A stretch of DNA of 64,000 nt from Undaria pinnatifida (Eukaryota; Sar; Phaeophyceae; Laminariales; Alariaceae). The translations under genes and the position numbers were made by a program. The DNA lies in the NCBI GenBank assembly GCA_012845835.1, contig JABAKD010000008.1, positions 8,106,775-8,170,774 on the forward strand, given 5' to 3'. Under the pieces are notes generated by a model that was not told where the DNA came from, made no database searches, and worked only from the letters and a program-made list of their open reading frames with translations. Below are positions 22,986-35,900 of this stretch, in pieces (position 1 is the first letter of the stretch; every line of letters starts with the position of its first letter).

Positions 22986-24522
22986 TACGAGAACACAACA
23001 AAACAGACCAGACAAAAACAAAAATAAAAAATAAACACAACGAACGGAGTGGTCGCTTTAAAAATCGCAGTACGAGAAACAATGTTTTGTCAGTCTTTTT
23101 CGCCGCCGCTCCAAAGAGTCGTTCCGTATACGTTGGTCCACGATCAACGATCCATCTTTCAGGACCGCATTTTAAGAGTGCATGGTATTTAGGGAGGCGT
23201 AACTGTTTCTTGACTTTTGAAATAATACCTTTTCACGATTGCGTTGTCTAGTATGACATTATTTTGCTCTGGATTTGAACATTTGAAATCTGAATGGATT
23301 TTTAGTGTATGTACCCAGCCGGGAGGCGTTTGTCTAATTCGAAAGTGAGTTTTGAGACTGCTGACCGATATCACACTTGTTGGCATCCATATTCTATGGA
23401 GCTGACTAACCGTTTTGTAAGGAAGGCTGAGTGCTGATATAAGGTCGATGTTTGAGTTGTGGATTTCTGGAATTTGGATTTCAGATTTGAGTTTGTCTAT
23501 GGATTTCGGATTTGAGTTTTTGTTTTGGACTTAAGATTTTACGACTCAAGTCTTAGGTTCGTGAAGATTGACGTTGGATGCTGTCCCTGAATTGTATCTC
23601 TAGATTTTTGAGTGCTTTTCAAGGACTATGGTGCTGCAATCTTTCTTTCTTGTCACATCACACAGTAGTACTGGGAGAATATTGATTGACCGTTTTTTTC
23701 ATTGAATCGTTTTACCCTGATGATATGACAATATAGCATCATACCGTATCATTTACGAAGCAGGGAGGCTGTTGATTGTATGCTTGGATATGATACGGAT
23801 AAGATGACGGTTGCGTATATAGCAGGGGTTTCCAGTGATAGGTTGGCTACATCGTAGCGGTATATCGGGATGGTGGAATTATTTTGGGTATTTCGCCGTC
23901 ACTTTTCGTTGTGCTTTTTCCACCGAGTGAGTCTTCTCTCCACGATGTGCCTTGGCTAGAAGCAACGTACTTGTAATACATATTTGTACGTATTTCACTT
24001 GTCTTCATACCGGTGACTCCACTACCCTACTAATGTCAGCAAAACGGGTAAGCCTTCTATGCTCCGTAGGGATCAACAAACATGGTCCTTTGGAATCCTG
24101 GCACATGTTCGCACACTGTCAAGATGTGCACGGTGGCTCCGCCGTTATGCAGGCTCTTCAAGATAGACGTTGCCCGGCTTGCGTACCTTGCCTTCATTCC
24201 TCATCGCGGGCGGGGGGGCTGGGTTCGCCTGCTCAGGCTGATTTCGGCGACCGAACTGCACGACAGGTTCTTCAACGCTAGTTCTGGGACACGGTCCGTC
24301 TTTGGACGGTGAGCCGCCCGCGTCAACGATGCGATAGAAGAAGAAGAAGACCACGCGAACGTCGTCGGCGACTTTTACTTGGAGCCGCGTTTGTTTCGCC
24401 GCCTGCAGAAAATGACCACGAGTACGTCATCCATGACTATAGCTTAAGCCACCACATATCCGCACCCTGCCCAGCTGTCAACCCCTCATGCGCATCCCTA
24501 CGGTGACCTCGCAACATGGTAA

Positions 24523-25520
24523 AGGGATGCACATTATTTGTCTTTTTGGCGGAGCTCCGCGGCAGTGTCCACGGACCTCCACGGCATTCCACGACCATGT
24601 CCACGGCGTTCCACAAACAACCGCGGACACTCCACGCGCAACCGCGGACCTTCCACGGGTTTCCACGGACATTCCATGGGCTTCCACGGAATGCCGCGGC
24701 CAGTAGCTCAACACCGTGGAGGCCCGTGGCACTGGCCATGGCAATTTCCACGACAATCTCCACGGCAAGGTCCACGGCAATCTCCACGGCAATATCCACG
24801 GCAGCGCCCACGGCATACCACAGCAAGCCGCGGTCACCGACGGAAACGCCCACGGAAGCACCCACGGCAACGCCCACGGACACCCCCGGACACGCCTACG
24901 GAAACACCCACGGACTTGTCTGCTGAAACGTCCGCGGACATCCATGGATAAGTCCACGGAAACACCCACGGCAAGACCCATGGCAAGACTCACGGCCACG
25001 GGCCCGGACGGCCGTGGGCATGAGTGTTGCGACGGATTTTTCCACGGACAGAACCGCGGCATGTGCTGTGGCAATAGCCGCGGACTTCCACGTGCTTCCG
25101 TGGAAGTCGCCGCGTATCGGATCGCCGTGGCAATGGACGCGGATGGCCGCGGATGGCCGTGAAAATTACTTCGATTGAACGTCCGCGGAAACTGCCGTGG
25201 CAATTGCCGCGGACTTCCGTGGTGATTGCCGCGTTGCCGTGGCAATGGCCGCGGGTGGCCGTGGAAATCGCCACGGCAGTTTCCGCGGATTTCCGTGGGG
25301 TGCCATGGTTGGTACGACGGAGTTTGCCACGGAAAGAACCGTGGATACGTGCCGTGGCCACAACCGTGGCATTTGCCGCGGAATGGCCATGACCCGTGGC
25401 ACTTGCCGCGAAAACGCGCGGAGTTCCACGGTAGTCCGTGCCAACACCCACGGAAGTCCACGCAAGTTCCGCGGTCAATGCCGCGGACCTCCGCCAAAAA
25501 GTCAAATATTGTGCATCCTT
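24523..25520. mobile_element. Foldback-like element built of degenerate CCACGG words
   Basis: The two ends are inverted copies of about 35 bases: AGGGATGCACATTATTTGTC followed by TTTTTGGCGGAG on the left, and the complement of AAGGATGCACAATATTTGAC followed by TTTTTGGCGGAG on the right. Between them lie roughly 900 bases made almost only of CCACGG/CCGCGG words, reading TCCACGG in the left half and mainly CCGTGG in the right half. The arms can pair along most of the length. Long open frames exist on both strands, but their products are only Pro-Trp/Cys-His-Gly-type simple repeats. Terminal repeats with internal short tandem units resemble foldback transposons. No transposase is encoded and no target duplication was found. 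Confidence 0.8.
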
Positions 25521-25919
25521 GACTTTGTGCTACACACTCCTACTGCCTGGCTAAAATGCAATAATGTTTCAATTATTACTCGGCGGCGTGGTTGCGCTTG
25601 TCTTGTCATGAGGGCCGAACCTCGGCGGGTATGATGAAAATCAATCATCAGTATACGTTGAAACTGAAAATCATTCTTCGCGTATGCGCGTTGCAGACTA
25701 CCAGGAGTGCTGCAAATGCTGTAACATTATTATCCGAGATGTACGGCGGTAGTAGTTAGTATCGTTGTCTGTCAAATACGCCAACAAAACGGCCTTTGTT
25801 TAGATTCGATTTTTGAGGGGACATTCTTCGTACTGCTGCTGTCTATTTTCGCATTTTCACAGAGTGCTGAAAATAATCTGATCGAGTGCTTCTCTCCGGG
25901 TGGTAATATTCTGACGGAG

Positions 25920-26651
25920 GTGATACATCAATCAGCCGTCGACGCAATGCGTTTTTTTGTTCGGATCGCTTACAATGAAAACATTGTCGCATCTTCGTTG
26001 TGGGCAGGGTTGCTTGGAAAGAAAGGGAAAGATTGCCGCGTTGAAAACGACTCAACAAACGCCGTCTTCTTTCGACGTAGACGTACTGCGCAACGTATTC
26101 GCAGCCCAGCATGCGGTTTGTATGCTCACGGTGTTCGCACGGACAGGCTCGCGGGTCCCGGTTGTGGTCGCCCACACGACCCAACTGCGGGATTTGCTTT
26201 TCGGAATCCGCTGTTTGTGTTCGAGATTGTTTGGAACGTTCTTTTTACTTTGGCTCGAAAAACGTTGAAAAACGTAAAAGTTGTTGTCTTCCTGGCTCTC
26301 AACTTGCATAGCGCCAGCCCAGAAAATCCCCATCATCAGCCCACCCCGCGTGTTTGTTCGTATTATCTTGCCCTGTTTGTGCGATCTATACTTACCACGC
26401 GGCGCGGAGTTTCGTGCGATGGCCCCGCCGACTCCGCACATATATATACGAAAGCAGTACATATGATACACCGCAGCAGCATCAAGCATCATATAGCAGC
26501 AGCAGTAGGGATTCAGCGTCACTGGGACCCACGTGCAGAGCAACCCCTCTGCGCGCTTTTCAAACAATGCACTGCTGTGCAGGTAGATTGCAATCTGTTT
26601 CAAATATATTCCCGCTTTTCCTCTACTAAAACGCCTCTAAAAATTACGTGA
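25920..26651 (+). other. Unrecognised 243-codon open frame upstream of symplekin
   Basis: This frame is open for 243 codons from a GTG-type start; a 183-codon frame overlaps it on the other strand. The translation has no recognised motif, no obvious domain and an irregular composition. It lies directly upstream of the symplekin start and could be chance, promoter DNA or a decayed gene. I do not assign a function. Confidence 0.12.
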
Positions 26652-26982
26652 AACCTAAAATTTCCTTGGGAGACAACAGACAACACACAGACAACCTTTG
26701 GAGACACGTTAGCAAGCAGCAGCAGCAGCAGCTTGCAGCACGTTCTCACAAACGGAGCTGGGCGCAAAGGAAATGCGTACTTGGCCATTACTCTCTAGGT
26801 TCAAAGGTTCTACATGCTGCTAGCGCCTGTTGGCGAGAGACTACTTGCTTGTGCAAATAGAGCACACTTGGAGACAGGAGACGCGCGACTAACCTACAGT
26901 TTGTAGCAGCTCTTGGCAAGAGAAGGCGCCAGGACTGCTGCTATATCTGTGTCGCGCTTGACCTTTGATCGCCAGTATCGAC

Positions 26983-29900
26983 ATGTCCTCTTCCTCGAGT
27001 GAACTGCTGGACAATGTGGTCGACCTCATCAACAAAGCCAAGCTGGAAGCGAAGGAACAGAAGATTTATCTCCTCGCTCAGGTACGACACCTATCGGATG
27101 TCACCCATATCATGGGTTGTTCCTGGTGAAAGCCTTGCCTCGCCACCAACTGCTACCAGTTCGTACATACCTCGTATCATTTGATAATCAGCGAAAGCAC
27201 TACTTTGTACAAGCCGGTACGAAAGGTAAGGCGCAAAAAGTCTCAGTAATCAAAACGAAGATGGCGGCGGCGCACTGCAGACTAAAGCATGCTACTTTCG
27301 CGGGCGGGCCCGACAGCAGCAGTGTTGCATCATAAATATGTACCAGGGTACGCGGTGCGCAGAGGCTGGTGCTTACTGCCGGGTGCCATTGTTGTATCTG
27401 CGACACAGCAACCAACGGTGCCCGCCGTGCGTACACGGTACACCTAAAGCAGTGGCGATATTGTGGGCGATCCTTCAGTTACTGCTTTTAAGTGGGCGCC
27501 GTTGAGAGCCCCAAATCCCCCTGTGCTAATTCTAAGTAATTTGTTCCCTAAAACAGGTTTCCAGTTGTTGGCGTCTATTTGGCGTCCAGGCTCTAAGTCA
27601 TGCTTCGCGTGCCTTCACCAGCATCACCAACAACATAGATGAAAGAGAGGTAGTTAGACAGCTATATTTCGTCGTAGGGGAGGGGATGGATCGCTGAAAA
27701 AAGATGGTAGTGGACCTGAAAATAGATTTAAAGGCAAGGGATTTGGGGATTGTTGGGAAACTTCACGACAGAACCCAGGGCTAACTAAAGTCACTGGGAA
27801 CACTTTCTTAAGGCCACGGGGGGACCCAAGCGTCCCTGGTCCCCGGCTTTCCTGTAACTCTTATATCTAGATGTTTTATCGGAACAGTAAAAAACATGGC
27901 TAGGTTAACGCGCTGCGTTTAGAACTTCGGCTGGTTCGTGGCTTAGGGTTGGCAAACACCAGGGTTTTGAGTGCTTCATCCACAGATGCTGTGGGTCTCT
28001 TCAGATCGGCTCCCCTCTGGTTCTCAGCATAGGTCCACGCCTCGACTTTGAGGCGCTTCAGTGATCGAAATTTGAGGCACACAAAACGAGACAAAACGCG
28101 ATCCCCAACTGAATGTATGCACTTCACTAGCGGGCAGCTACAACTCCCCACAAGCAACCACGGCCCGCGAAATTGAGGAACGCTCATGGTGGGGTGTATG
28201 ACTACGTCGTGTGCGCCAGACAGCAGTCGTAAGCAGCTAGAAGCGACTCACGAGATGTTTTCGTGAGTTCGAACTTGCGAACTAGCAAAACCAAAAGCTC
28301 CCGAAATCGCTGAAATTTGTCAATTCACGCGCGGGAGCCTAATACAATGGGTACATCACCGATGAAAAAACGGTTTTCACCAAAAGCTTGCTGCTCGCCA
28401 GGCGGATGATATAACTCTGTTGTCTTTAGTAGGTTTTTGGAGGAAATATAGAGGCAAACAAGTGAGGGGTAGGAAGTTATGGAGTCCACGACAGAGCTAA
28501 AAACACCTGGAAAGCCTGTAATCTTCCGTCAGGAATGGGGGGTTTGGTGAAGGCGTTTCGGAATTCGGAAAAAACGGGGATGTTGGACAGACGAGACGAT
28601 AGCCCATTGTCAGAGCGTCGAGCCACGAGACCACCCGCTGCCCTGGTCATAGACGGTCGTGGTAGCACCGGCGTGACCTCGTAGCACAGGGGCCGACAGC
28701 GCGCCCATCACAATTTATCGACTTTCCCATAGCGGACGGCATGCCGGGAGGGGGAGAGGAACACGCCAATCTCGAAGGAGCTGAGGTCATTGATGTGGGG
28801 GGTGGGCTCGGGGGTGACCAGGCTCTACCTCCCGCCGTCGGCATCCTGCCGGCAGGAGGCAACGGCCAAGGCGGAGGGGCAGTCGCGAATTCCCCTGTAG
28901 TCCCAGCCTGAATGGCGCTGCTGCAGCAGGTACTGGCGACCCAACAGGCGATCGTGGGACGCCTGGCCTGCGTGGAGAACAACCAGGCCCAGCCGCTGCA
29001 GCAGCAGCAGCAGGTGGCCGCCCAGCCCCCGGGCGGTGCACCCCTAGGAGGCTTGATGATTCCATGGGCGGGAGGGGCGATGGGAGAGCAGCAGCCTCTC
29101 GCGCCTACGCCCTCCAGCAGGCTGCGGTTACTGCTGGAGTCAAGGCCAACGCAAAACACGCCGCTGACCTTTGGCGTGCCAAAGAAGGAGGAGAATTCTT
29201 TGTCGCCCGCGGAGGTTATAACGTGCCGGAGAACATCAATCGTGCCCTCCTCCTCCAGATGCTCGACAAGGTGGCCCACATCTCTGAAAAGGTCATCACG
29301 CAACTAAAGGCATTATCTGAATTCGCGGCCGAAGACTTCTTCCCTCCTGTGCCAGCAGGCGAAACGCCCCTGGCGATACCTGCCGATGTTCATTTCGCCA
29401 CGTTCGTCGCGGCTTTCATGGAAACCCTCGAATATGGCATGGAGGGAGCGCAGGCGGTTTGCAAAGGCAGGGTGAGCCAATTGCGTGGCGAGCTGGAAGC
29501 AGTGCAGAAGTCGGTGGAGGTCTACCTCCGGCGCCATTTCAGCAACCTCAGCCCGTACTCGGCCGAGGTCCGCGAGCTGCTACTCAGAGCAATGAACGGC
29601 GGCCTGAAGGCCGCGATGATTGCACTCGCGATGCGGAGGTGTGCTCTTCCGGGAACACCCGTACGCCGCCGTACGGGGGTACCCATGACCACGCCGACCA
29701 CGCCGACCTTCATGCGGCTGAGGGAGCTGGTGGAGGAAGGCGCCGCAGCCAGTCTCAGGGAGCGCAAGGATTTTTGGAGGCAGCCCTCCGCCAAGGCAGC
29801 AGGCTCGGTCGGGGGGAAAAGGAAGGGAGCCGCTGGCGCGGGGGGCCAGCGTACGGCCCCTGCGCAAGGTCGGGTCGGCGGCGGCGGGTTGCCCGCCTCA

Positions 29901-32900
29901 TTCAAGGCTCGCATGCAGGACGCTCTACTACCCCCGGGGTGTGTGATTGCGCGTGGCGCGGGGTCTCGTGCCCGCGGGGAAACTGTCTGTTTGCCCACCA
30001 AGTCCCCACGCAGCTGCAGCCGCAGCCGCAGCCGCAGCCGCAGCAAGCCCTCGCGCTGCCGCCACCACCTCCCCCGCCGCCGCAACAGCCGCAGCCGCAA
30101 CAAGCAGCTGCAGCAGCGGGGGGGGGGGGGGCAGGAGGGGGAGGCGGAGGGCAGCGCCCACCGAGCGTCGCGCGCTACAGTCGAAACTTCGTGGGAGGCG
30201 GCAGGGGCGGAGCCCCCGCGGGGGGCGGAGCGGGACGGGGCTCTGGCAGCAACTGACAGTACGGGCCCTGCCATCAGGCAGGGCCGACCGAAGGGGGGGC
30301 AGGGGCGCAAGAAGAATGGATAGCATTCGCAAACGCTAGGAGCTACGTGAGATTCCTCCATGCACCCACTCCCGGGTCGGTGTCGCCGGCCCTGTTTCGC
30401 GGTGAGAGTCAGGTTCCGAGACCCAAATGCAGGAAGTCAAACAGCAGAACGTTTGAAGCAGAGTGTACGCAGAAACAGCAAGATACCACAACTCATGACT
30501 CAGATTGTCAGCACAGTACCGCGTACTAGTACGCAACAGTGACAAACCAGAAGAAGGGAGTACTTGATAAAAGGGACAAGGGAAAGAGTTCGACTTACCA
30601 GTATGGCGACGACTCGACCTATAAGTCTGAACAGAGGGTCTCCAGATTTCCTCAGTTGCTGTCGAATCGGGAAACCGAGGTCGTAGAAGGTTCAGCACAG
30701 CAGGCTTGGTGTGAGCAGAGAGAGGGTCTGCAGATTTCCCCCTTCCGTCGAGAACCGAGGCAGTGTCGGCTTCACGGAAGTGTCACACCATAGTGCAAAT
30801 AGCTTGAGCAGAGGGCCAGGTTACCCCACTTTCACGCGGATCGAAGCAGGATCGTTCACCCAGAAGGCTCAAATCAGAAGGGCCGTTCACCCGTTCAGTA
30901 CAGCAGAATCCCCACAGCAGTAGAGAAGATGCCGTTGGGTAACCCCCACCAGTATGTGGGGCGGCACCACACACCCCGCTAAGGTGGGAGCTCAGGCACA
31001 GTGCAGAGCGGACAGAGTGGCACGAACGGTACGGGCAAGTCCACACAGCAGTACAGAAGATGCCGTTGGGTACCCTCCACACCAGTGTGGGGCGGCGCCA
31101 CCCCCGCCGCCAAGGTGGGAGCACAGGCACGGTGCAGAGTAGACAGAATGGCACGAACGGTACGGGCAAGTCGAGCCATCAGTGCACCAACCAAATAACA
31201 GCATGGTCGTTCTGGTCGATTCGCGGGAGAGTAGCGGGTCAGCACGCTCACGGCTTCCTTTTGGTGTGTCGCTCAGTAGAAACAGAAATGGACGCGTGGT
31301 ACAGCAATGGCACGCAGAAAAACAAAGACTTCGCAAAGATGACCTCGATGCACAAGAAAGATAACATGTCCTTTACAAGCTAGCGCACATTAAAAAAATT
31401 GATGCGAAATAACAGAGGAGTCGTGGGAGTCGTAGCACGAGCAGGAGGAAGATCCCTGGTAGCACCGCTCCGATAGAACCCACTCACATACAGCGATACT
31501 TCGAAGACTTGAACGGCTTCGGGGCAGTGGACGAGCTAGTCTCGATTGTCACAGGAGGGGTACCTGTGAACGCGGTCACGACGGGCGCTGATCTTGAGCG
31601 TGCGTTACAGAACGGAAATCACCGCAGCGTCACCGAGCACCTGCCAGCAGTATGGAAGAAAATTGAGAAAGATACAAGTATAAGACGTCAAAAATGTTTA
31701 GTGATACTCAAATCAGCCGCGCGCGCAATCCCGAATCTAAGTGTCTCGCCATTGGCGGCCGTCGTGACACACAAGGTGGGAATAATCAATGACTTATCGT
31801 TCGATGAACAGATCAGAGAGAAGAAGGGAGGATTAAATAGAGACACTGAGCCGGATACCGTCCCCCAATGCCTGTGCGCTCTGGCGCTGCCCAAGTTTCT
31901 CGCCGAGCTCGTCACACTCAGAAAAAAGTTCCCGGAAAAGATAATTCTGATGAGCAAGGCCGGCGTGTCCGAACCTTTCCGCAACGTCCGGGTAGACCCG
32001 GACGAAGCCCACAATTTTTGCTATACATTAGGAGAGTTGGTAGTGATTGACTTTCGTTTCACTTTTGGGTGGTCTGGGCTGCCTGGGTTCTGGGGTGTCA
32101 TGTCGGCGGCCGCCAAACACGCGCACTGCAACACCACGATCAATTCAACCCAGCTCTTAGACGAAGGAAAATAAATTATAGCCCACGTAAAAGGTGGTGG
32201 ATCGGTGGGAAGATGGAAAACCTTCGCCGATTCCGCCGGACACAAAAATCAGAGCACACGCTGGGGGAGAAATAGACGATCCATTTTTCGCGACCGTGTA
32301 CGTAGATGGCTACTTACTGATTAAGGTGCAACACTCAAACGACGATACGGCCGCCCTAATCGCGTCGGCCTCGTTAGCCTCGGATCACGTGCGGTTGTTC
32401 GGACAGGGGGAGGAAGGCGTAACGCCTATCCTAGCCCCCAAGAAGAACACAGACTAGGACACCACGATCGATGCCCTAGGTTTCACTATCAACTCGTACA
32501 CTATGATAATCTAGTTTCCACGTGAAAAGGTCGACGCGATAAAGAGATTGCTGCGTGAACAGTGGCCGGTAAACCGCAGGCAAGCGAGGTTAGGGAAGTT
32601 CCCAGTATGGCCGGGAAATTGTGGAACCTCACGTACGTAGTGCGAGCTGGCAAATATTTCGTGTGGAGATTGCTGCGGCTTGCGGGGTTGCACGACTCAC
32701 CAGGTAGCAAAAACCGGAATCGTATAGTGGAACTTGGTAGAGAGCTTCACGGCGACCTTCTCTTGTGGAAATGGGCGAACGACAACGAGCTACTGCTAGA
32801 GGGAGAGTCTCTAAGCGCTCCCTGCTACATGGCGATAAAACGACCCGCTAAAAGGCACTACTTATTTGACGCCAGCTTTGACGCGATGGGCGGTTTCTGC

Positions 32901-35900
32901 GTTGAGAGGAAGGTATTTTGGAGGTATGACTTGCCGCATGACTGCCGCATGACTAACCTCCGAACTCGAAAGAAAAGCCGAAGTTGGGGAGATCTGCACC
33001 ATCACGATCAACCTGTTAGAGTTTCTGGGAATGATTGTGACAGCGTGGGTCATGCTCGAATTAGTAGGAGACAGGCCGGACGCGGCAGGGGACCCGATAC
33101 AGATGAGAGGCGATACCATGGCCGCGGTGTCGTGGATCTCTCGATGCGGTGGGGCGAGGGACAAAAGGGCGTGCTTACTCATGAGAATGCTCGAACGCCT
33201 CGAACTCATAGGGGGGTGAAACCCCACGGCAAAACATATTCCGGGCGCGCAAAACACCCTAGAGGATGGTATCTCGCGTTGGCCCCGGTTGGTATTGGCA
33301 GACAAGGTCAGAGAGCTAACCAACTCCACCGAATGGTCCGAACAGGACATCGGGTTACGGGGTTTGGGGATTTTCGACATCATGCTTCAGACTACTACTT
33401 ATAATATCCTTAGCAAGCACGACGATATTTTGTGGAACCTGTTGACGAATGAATAATGCATAACCGATGGACTCACGCGCTCGTTATTATGCACGCCCCG
33501 CGCTGAAGCTTCAGCTTGCATGCTCCGTGTATACCCGTCGCTCAGCATACGGCATGCGTAGCGCACGTATGGCTCTTGCTCAACATACGAGACGCATGTG
33601 ATACGCCCACGAACGTCGCAGGAACAGGGGACAACAAGGGAGGAAAGAAGGATGAGGTTGCACACTTGGTGGAAACGCTCGCGCTTGGGTCAGTTGGGCA
33701 GTGTACTCACAAAAACTACTTAGCAAAGTGGAACACCTGGCTAAAAGAGAGAAAAACGCAGGGTAAAGGGCCATGGTTGAATGCTCTTGACAACCCCGAT
33801 GAAGTGCTGAATGACCTGCTTGAATTCATGGCCTCTCGTTGCTTCGTGCATAATAATCAGCAGTCCACCGTCAGAGGTTACTTAGCGGCGATCAACTTGT
33901 TCCACAAGATGTTCGCAGAATGCGAACTACCGACGTCGCATTGCATGGCAGTGGGAAAGGAAATAGCCAGGGCTCACGCCGTGTCGAACAAGAAGGCGCG
34001 GGTTAGATTGCCGCTGACGTGGGCTATGCTTTCGCAAGGGTGACGCGTGGTGGCAAGCATGGTAAACGGAGGATATGTGATGTGGCTTGGGCTCGCGGTG
34101 TCTTCTCTTGTGCAGAGCGTCAGAGTTGTGGGCATACACGGACGGTCAGGCCCACCCCGAGTTTTGTGTAACGCGGAACAGCCTCACTTTCCCTCACAAA
34201 GGAATACAGGCCGCATTCGAGAACAGATCGACCGCCTCAGCAGTGCAGGTACGTTTTTTGGCGTCGAAGAGTGACCAAAAGAGAGCAGGGTGCACCATCA
34301 CGCGAACTCGGCTCGTAAACGCGAGGGGAGACGGAGGGCGCGTCGATGGGAACCTTCGAAGCTCTGGTTGAACTGCTCGACGTACACCGTCAGCTATCAG
34401 GGGAGGCGCCGCTGACGACCCGGGGCACGTCGTCCGGATGGAGAGTGTTTACTAGGACGGAAGCCGTCGCGGCATTGAGGTCGATGGTAGGAAGCAGTGG
34501 TGGAGACCCCATGCAGTTCACAATGCACCCGGGAAGAATCGGGGGGGGGGGGGGAGGCAGTTAGCTGCGCAGGGCCTCTCTGAGCTTTAGATTCAACGTA
34601 CAGGAACATGGAAGTCTCGGGCTTTCATGACGTACGTGCGGGAGGCAGGGGAGGGAGCAGACGCGGTCTCCACCGCCCTCGCAAAATGCGTAGTATAATA
34701 TGTGTGTCAAGCTGGCCTTATGGTGTGAGTGTAATATAGCACCGCTGTAAAATGGAGCGGGCCCAATCAGTGCGGGTTAGCCTGATGTAAGATGTGTGGG
34801 GGGATTTCGTAAGGAGGTAGAAGGCGGGATAAGAACGGGGGAGCCCAGGTGCTGGCCGTTCGTATCACACTTGGGTTATACGATAGGGTGGTAATCCATC
34901 CAGGGGTCTACACGTGAAAAAATTATTCAGAGTTCTTGAGCCATAACAAATTGTATTATTGGATCTTTGAAGAAAAAAATCGAAATAAGGATCTTGTTTG
35001 CCGATGACATACTCTATTTTCAAGTGGTTTATATGTACGCGAAATGCCTCCATACGAGCTCTTACTCAAAATATCCCTGTGCGATTCCCCGTGGCCTTAT
35101 TTTTTGGCTTCTTGTTTTTCTCGGCCCAAGTTCTACCGTTTTGAGAGTTTCTTGTTTGTTATTTTCGTACATACCGTGAGTCGCCATTTCACGTTGACAT
35201 TGAGGTCAGCTGCAACCGACTACTATTGGTACCATACACGCCCACGCCCACCAGGTTGTCAAGGCAGTGGAGAGCACCTCTCCTTGGCTTCCGGTTTTTT
35301 ACCACATTGGTTTATTTTTCTTGTGCTCGAGGCAGGAGGGGACTTGTATACGTTTTGATGCTGTCAGTTTTCTTTTGATATTTGAGTTATAAAAACATGT
35401 TTAAGGTCGGTAATAGTTTTTTAGGCGGACTCACGCGGGGCGGTATTGCAATACGGCGGTATTTTTTTGGCGGTAGGCGGTGTTTCGGTTGGCGGAAACG
35501 AAATTGGCGGTAAGCGGTAATTACAAATAAGGCGGTATTTTTTCGGCGGTAATGCAACACGGCGGTCATTGTTTTGGCGGTAGGCGGTTTTCGGTGTTTG
35601 GCGGTGTTTTTTCGGCGGTCGGCGGTAATTACAAAGTATAGCGATATTTTTTTGGGCGGGATTGCAACGCAGCGGTATTTGTTTTGGCGGTAGGCGGTTT
35701 TTCTTTTTTCGGCGGTAACTTGAACGTAAACCCAAAACTTGGGCGGTATTGCGGCGCCTAGCTATATTTTTGGAGCCCGGACCTCTTTCCGACGATGAGT
35801 TTTGTTCCGTTTGAACGATTGGTTTGTCCGGCGATTTCGAACAAGAATTCGAGGCAAAACCAAAGGGAAAAGTGCGGTTACCTATTTCACCATGAATTTA

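Larger units (their letters stand above)
20011..26982. other. Intergenic region, repeat-rich, no secure gene
   Basis: Seven kilobases separate the transporter from symplekin. The stretch holds a poly-C run near 20106, repeat families 1 and 2, a ~100-base direct repeat at 22135-22560, low-complexity GGATTT words around 23450-23540, and a foldback element at 24523-25520. One long open frame at 25920-26651 is not convincing. CAG triplets occur at 26717-26735, upstream of the symplekin start. Confidence 0.55.
28910..34700 (+). mobile_element. Decayed tyrosine-recombinase (DIRS/Ngaro-like) retrotransposon
   Basis: The order gag, reverse transcriptase, RNase H and tyrosine recombinase on one strand, with no aspartic protease and no DDE integrase, defines the YR retrotransposon group. 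It lies wholly in symplekin intron 1 in sense orientation. Every coding segment carries frameshifts or stops, described in the separate entries, so this copy is dead. Terminal repeats could not be delimited by eye; the boundaries given are those of the coding remains. No methyltransferase domain, found in some DIRS elements, was recognised. Confidence 0.88.

Noticed and set aside
24478-25505. Open frames of up to 339 codons on both strands with Pro-Trp or His-Gly rich products
   Set aside because: They arise from the CCACGG-word body of the foldback element; all frames on both strands are open because the word contains no stop.
29522-30361. A 279-codon minus-strand open frame
   Set aside because: It is antisense to the gag region of the retrotransposon and consists mainly of simple Arg/Leu/Ser stretches.
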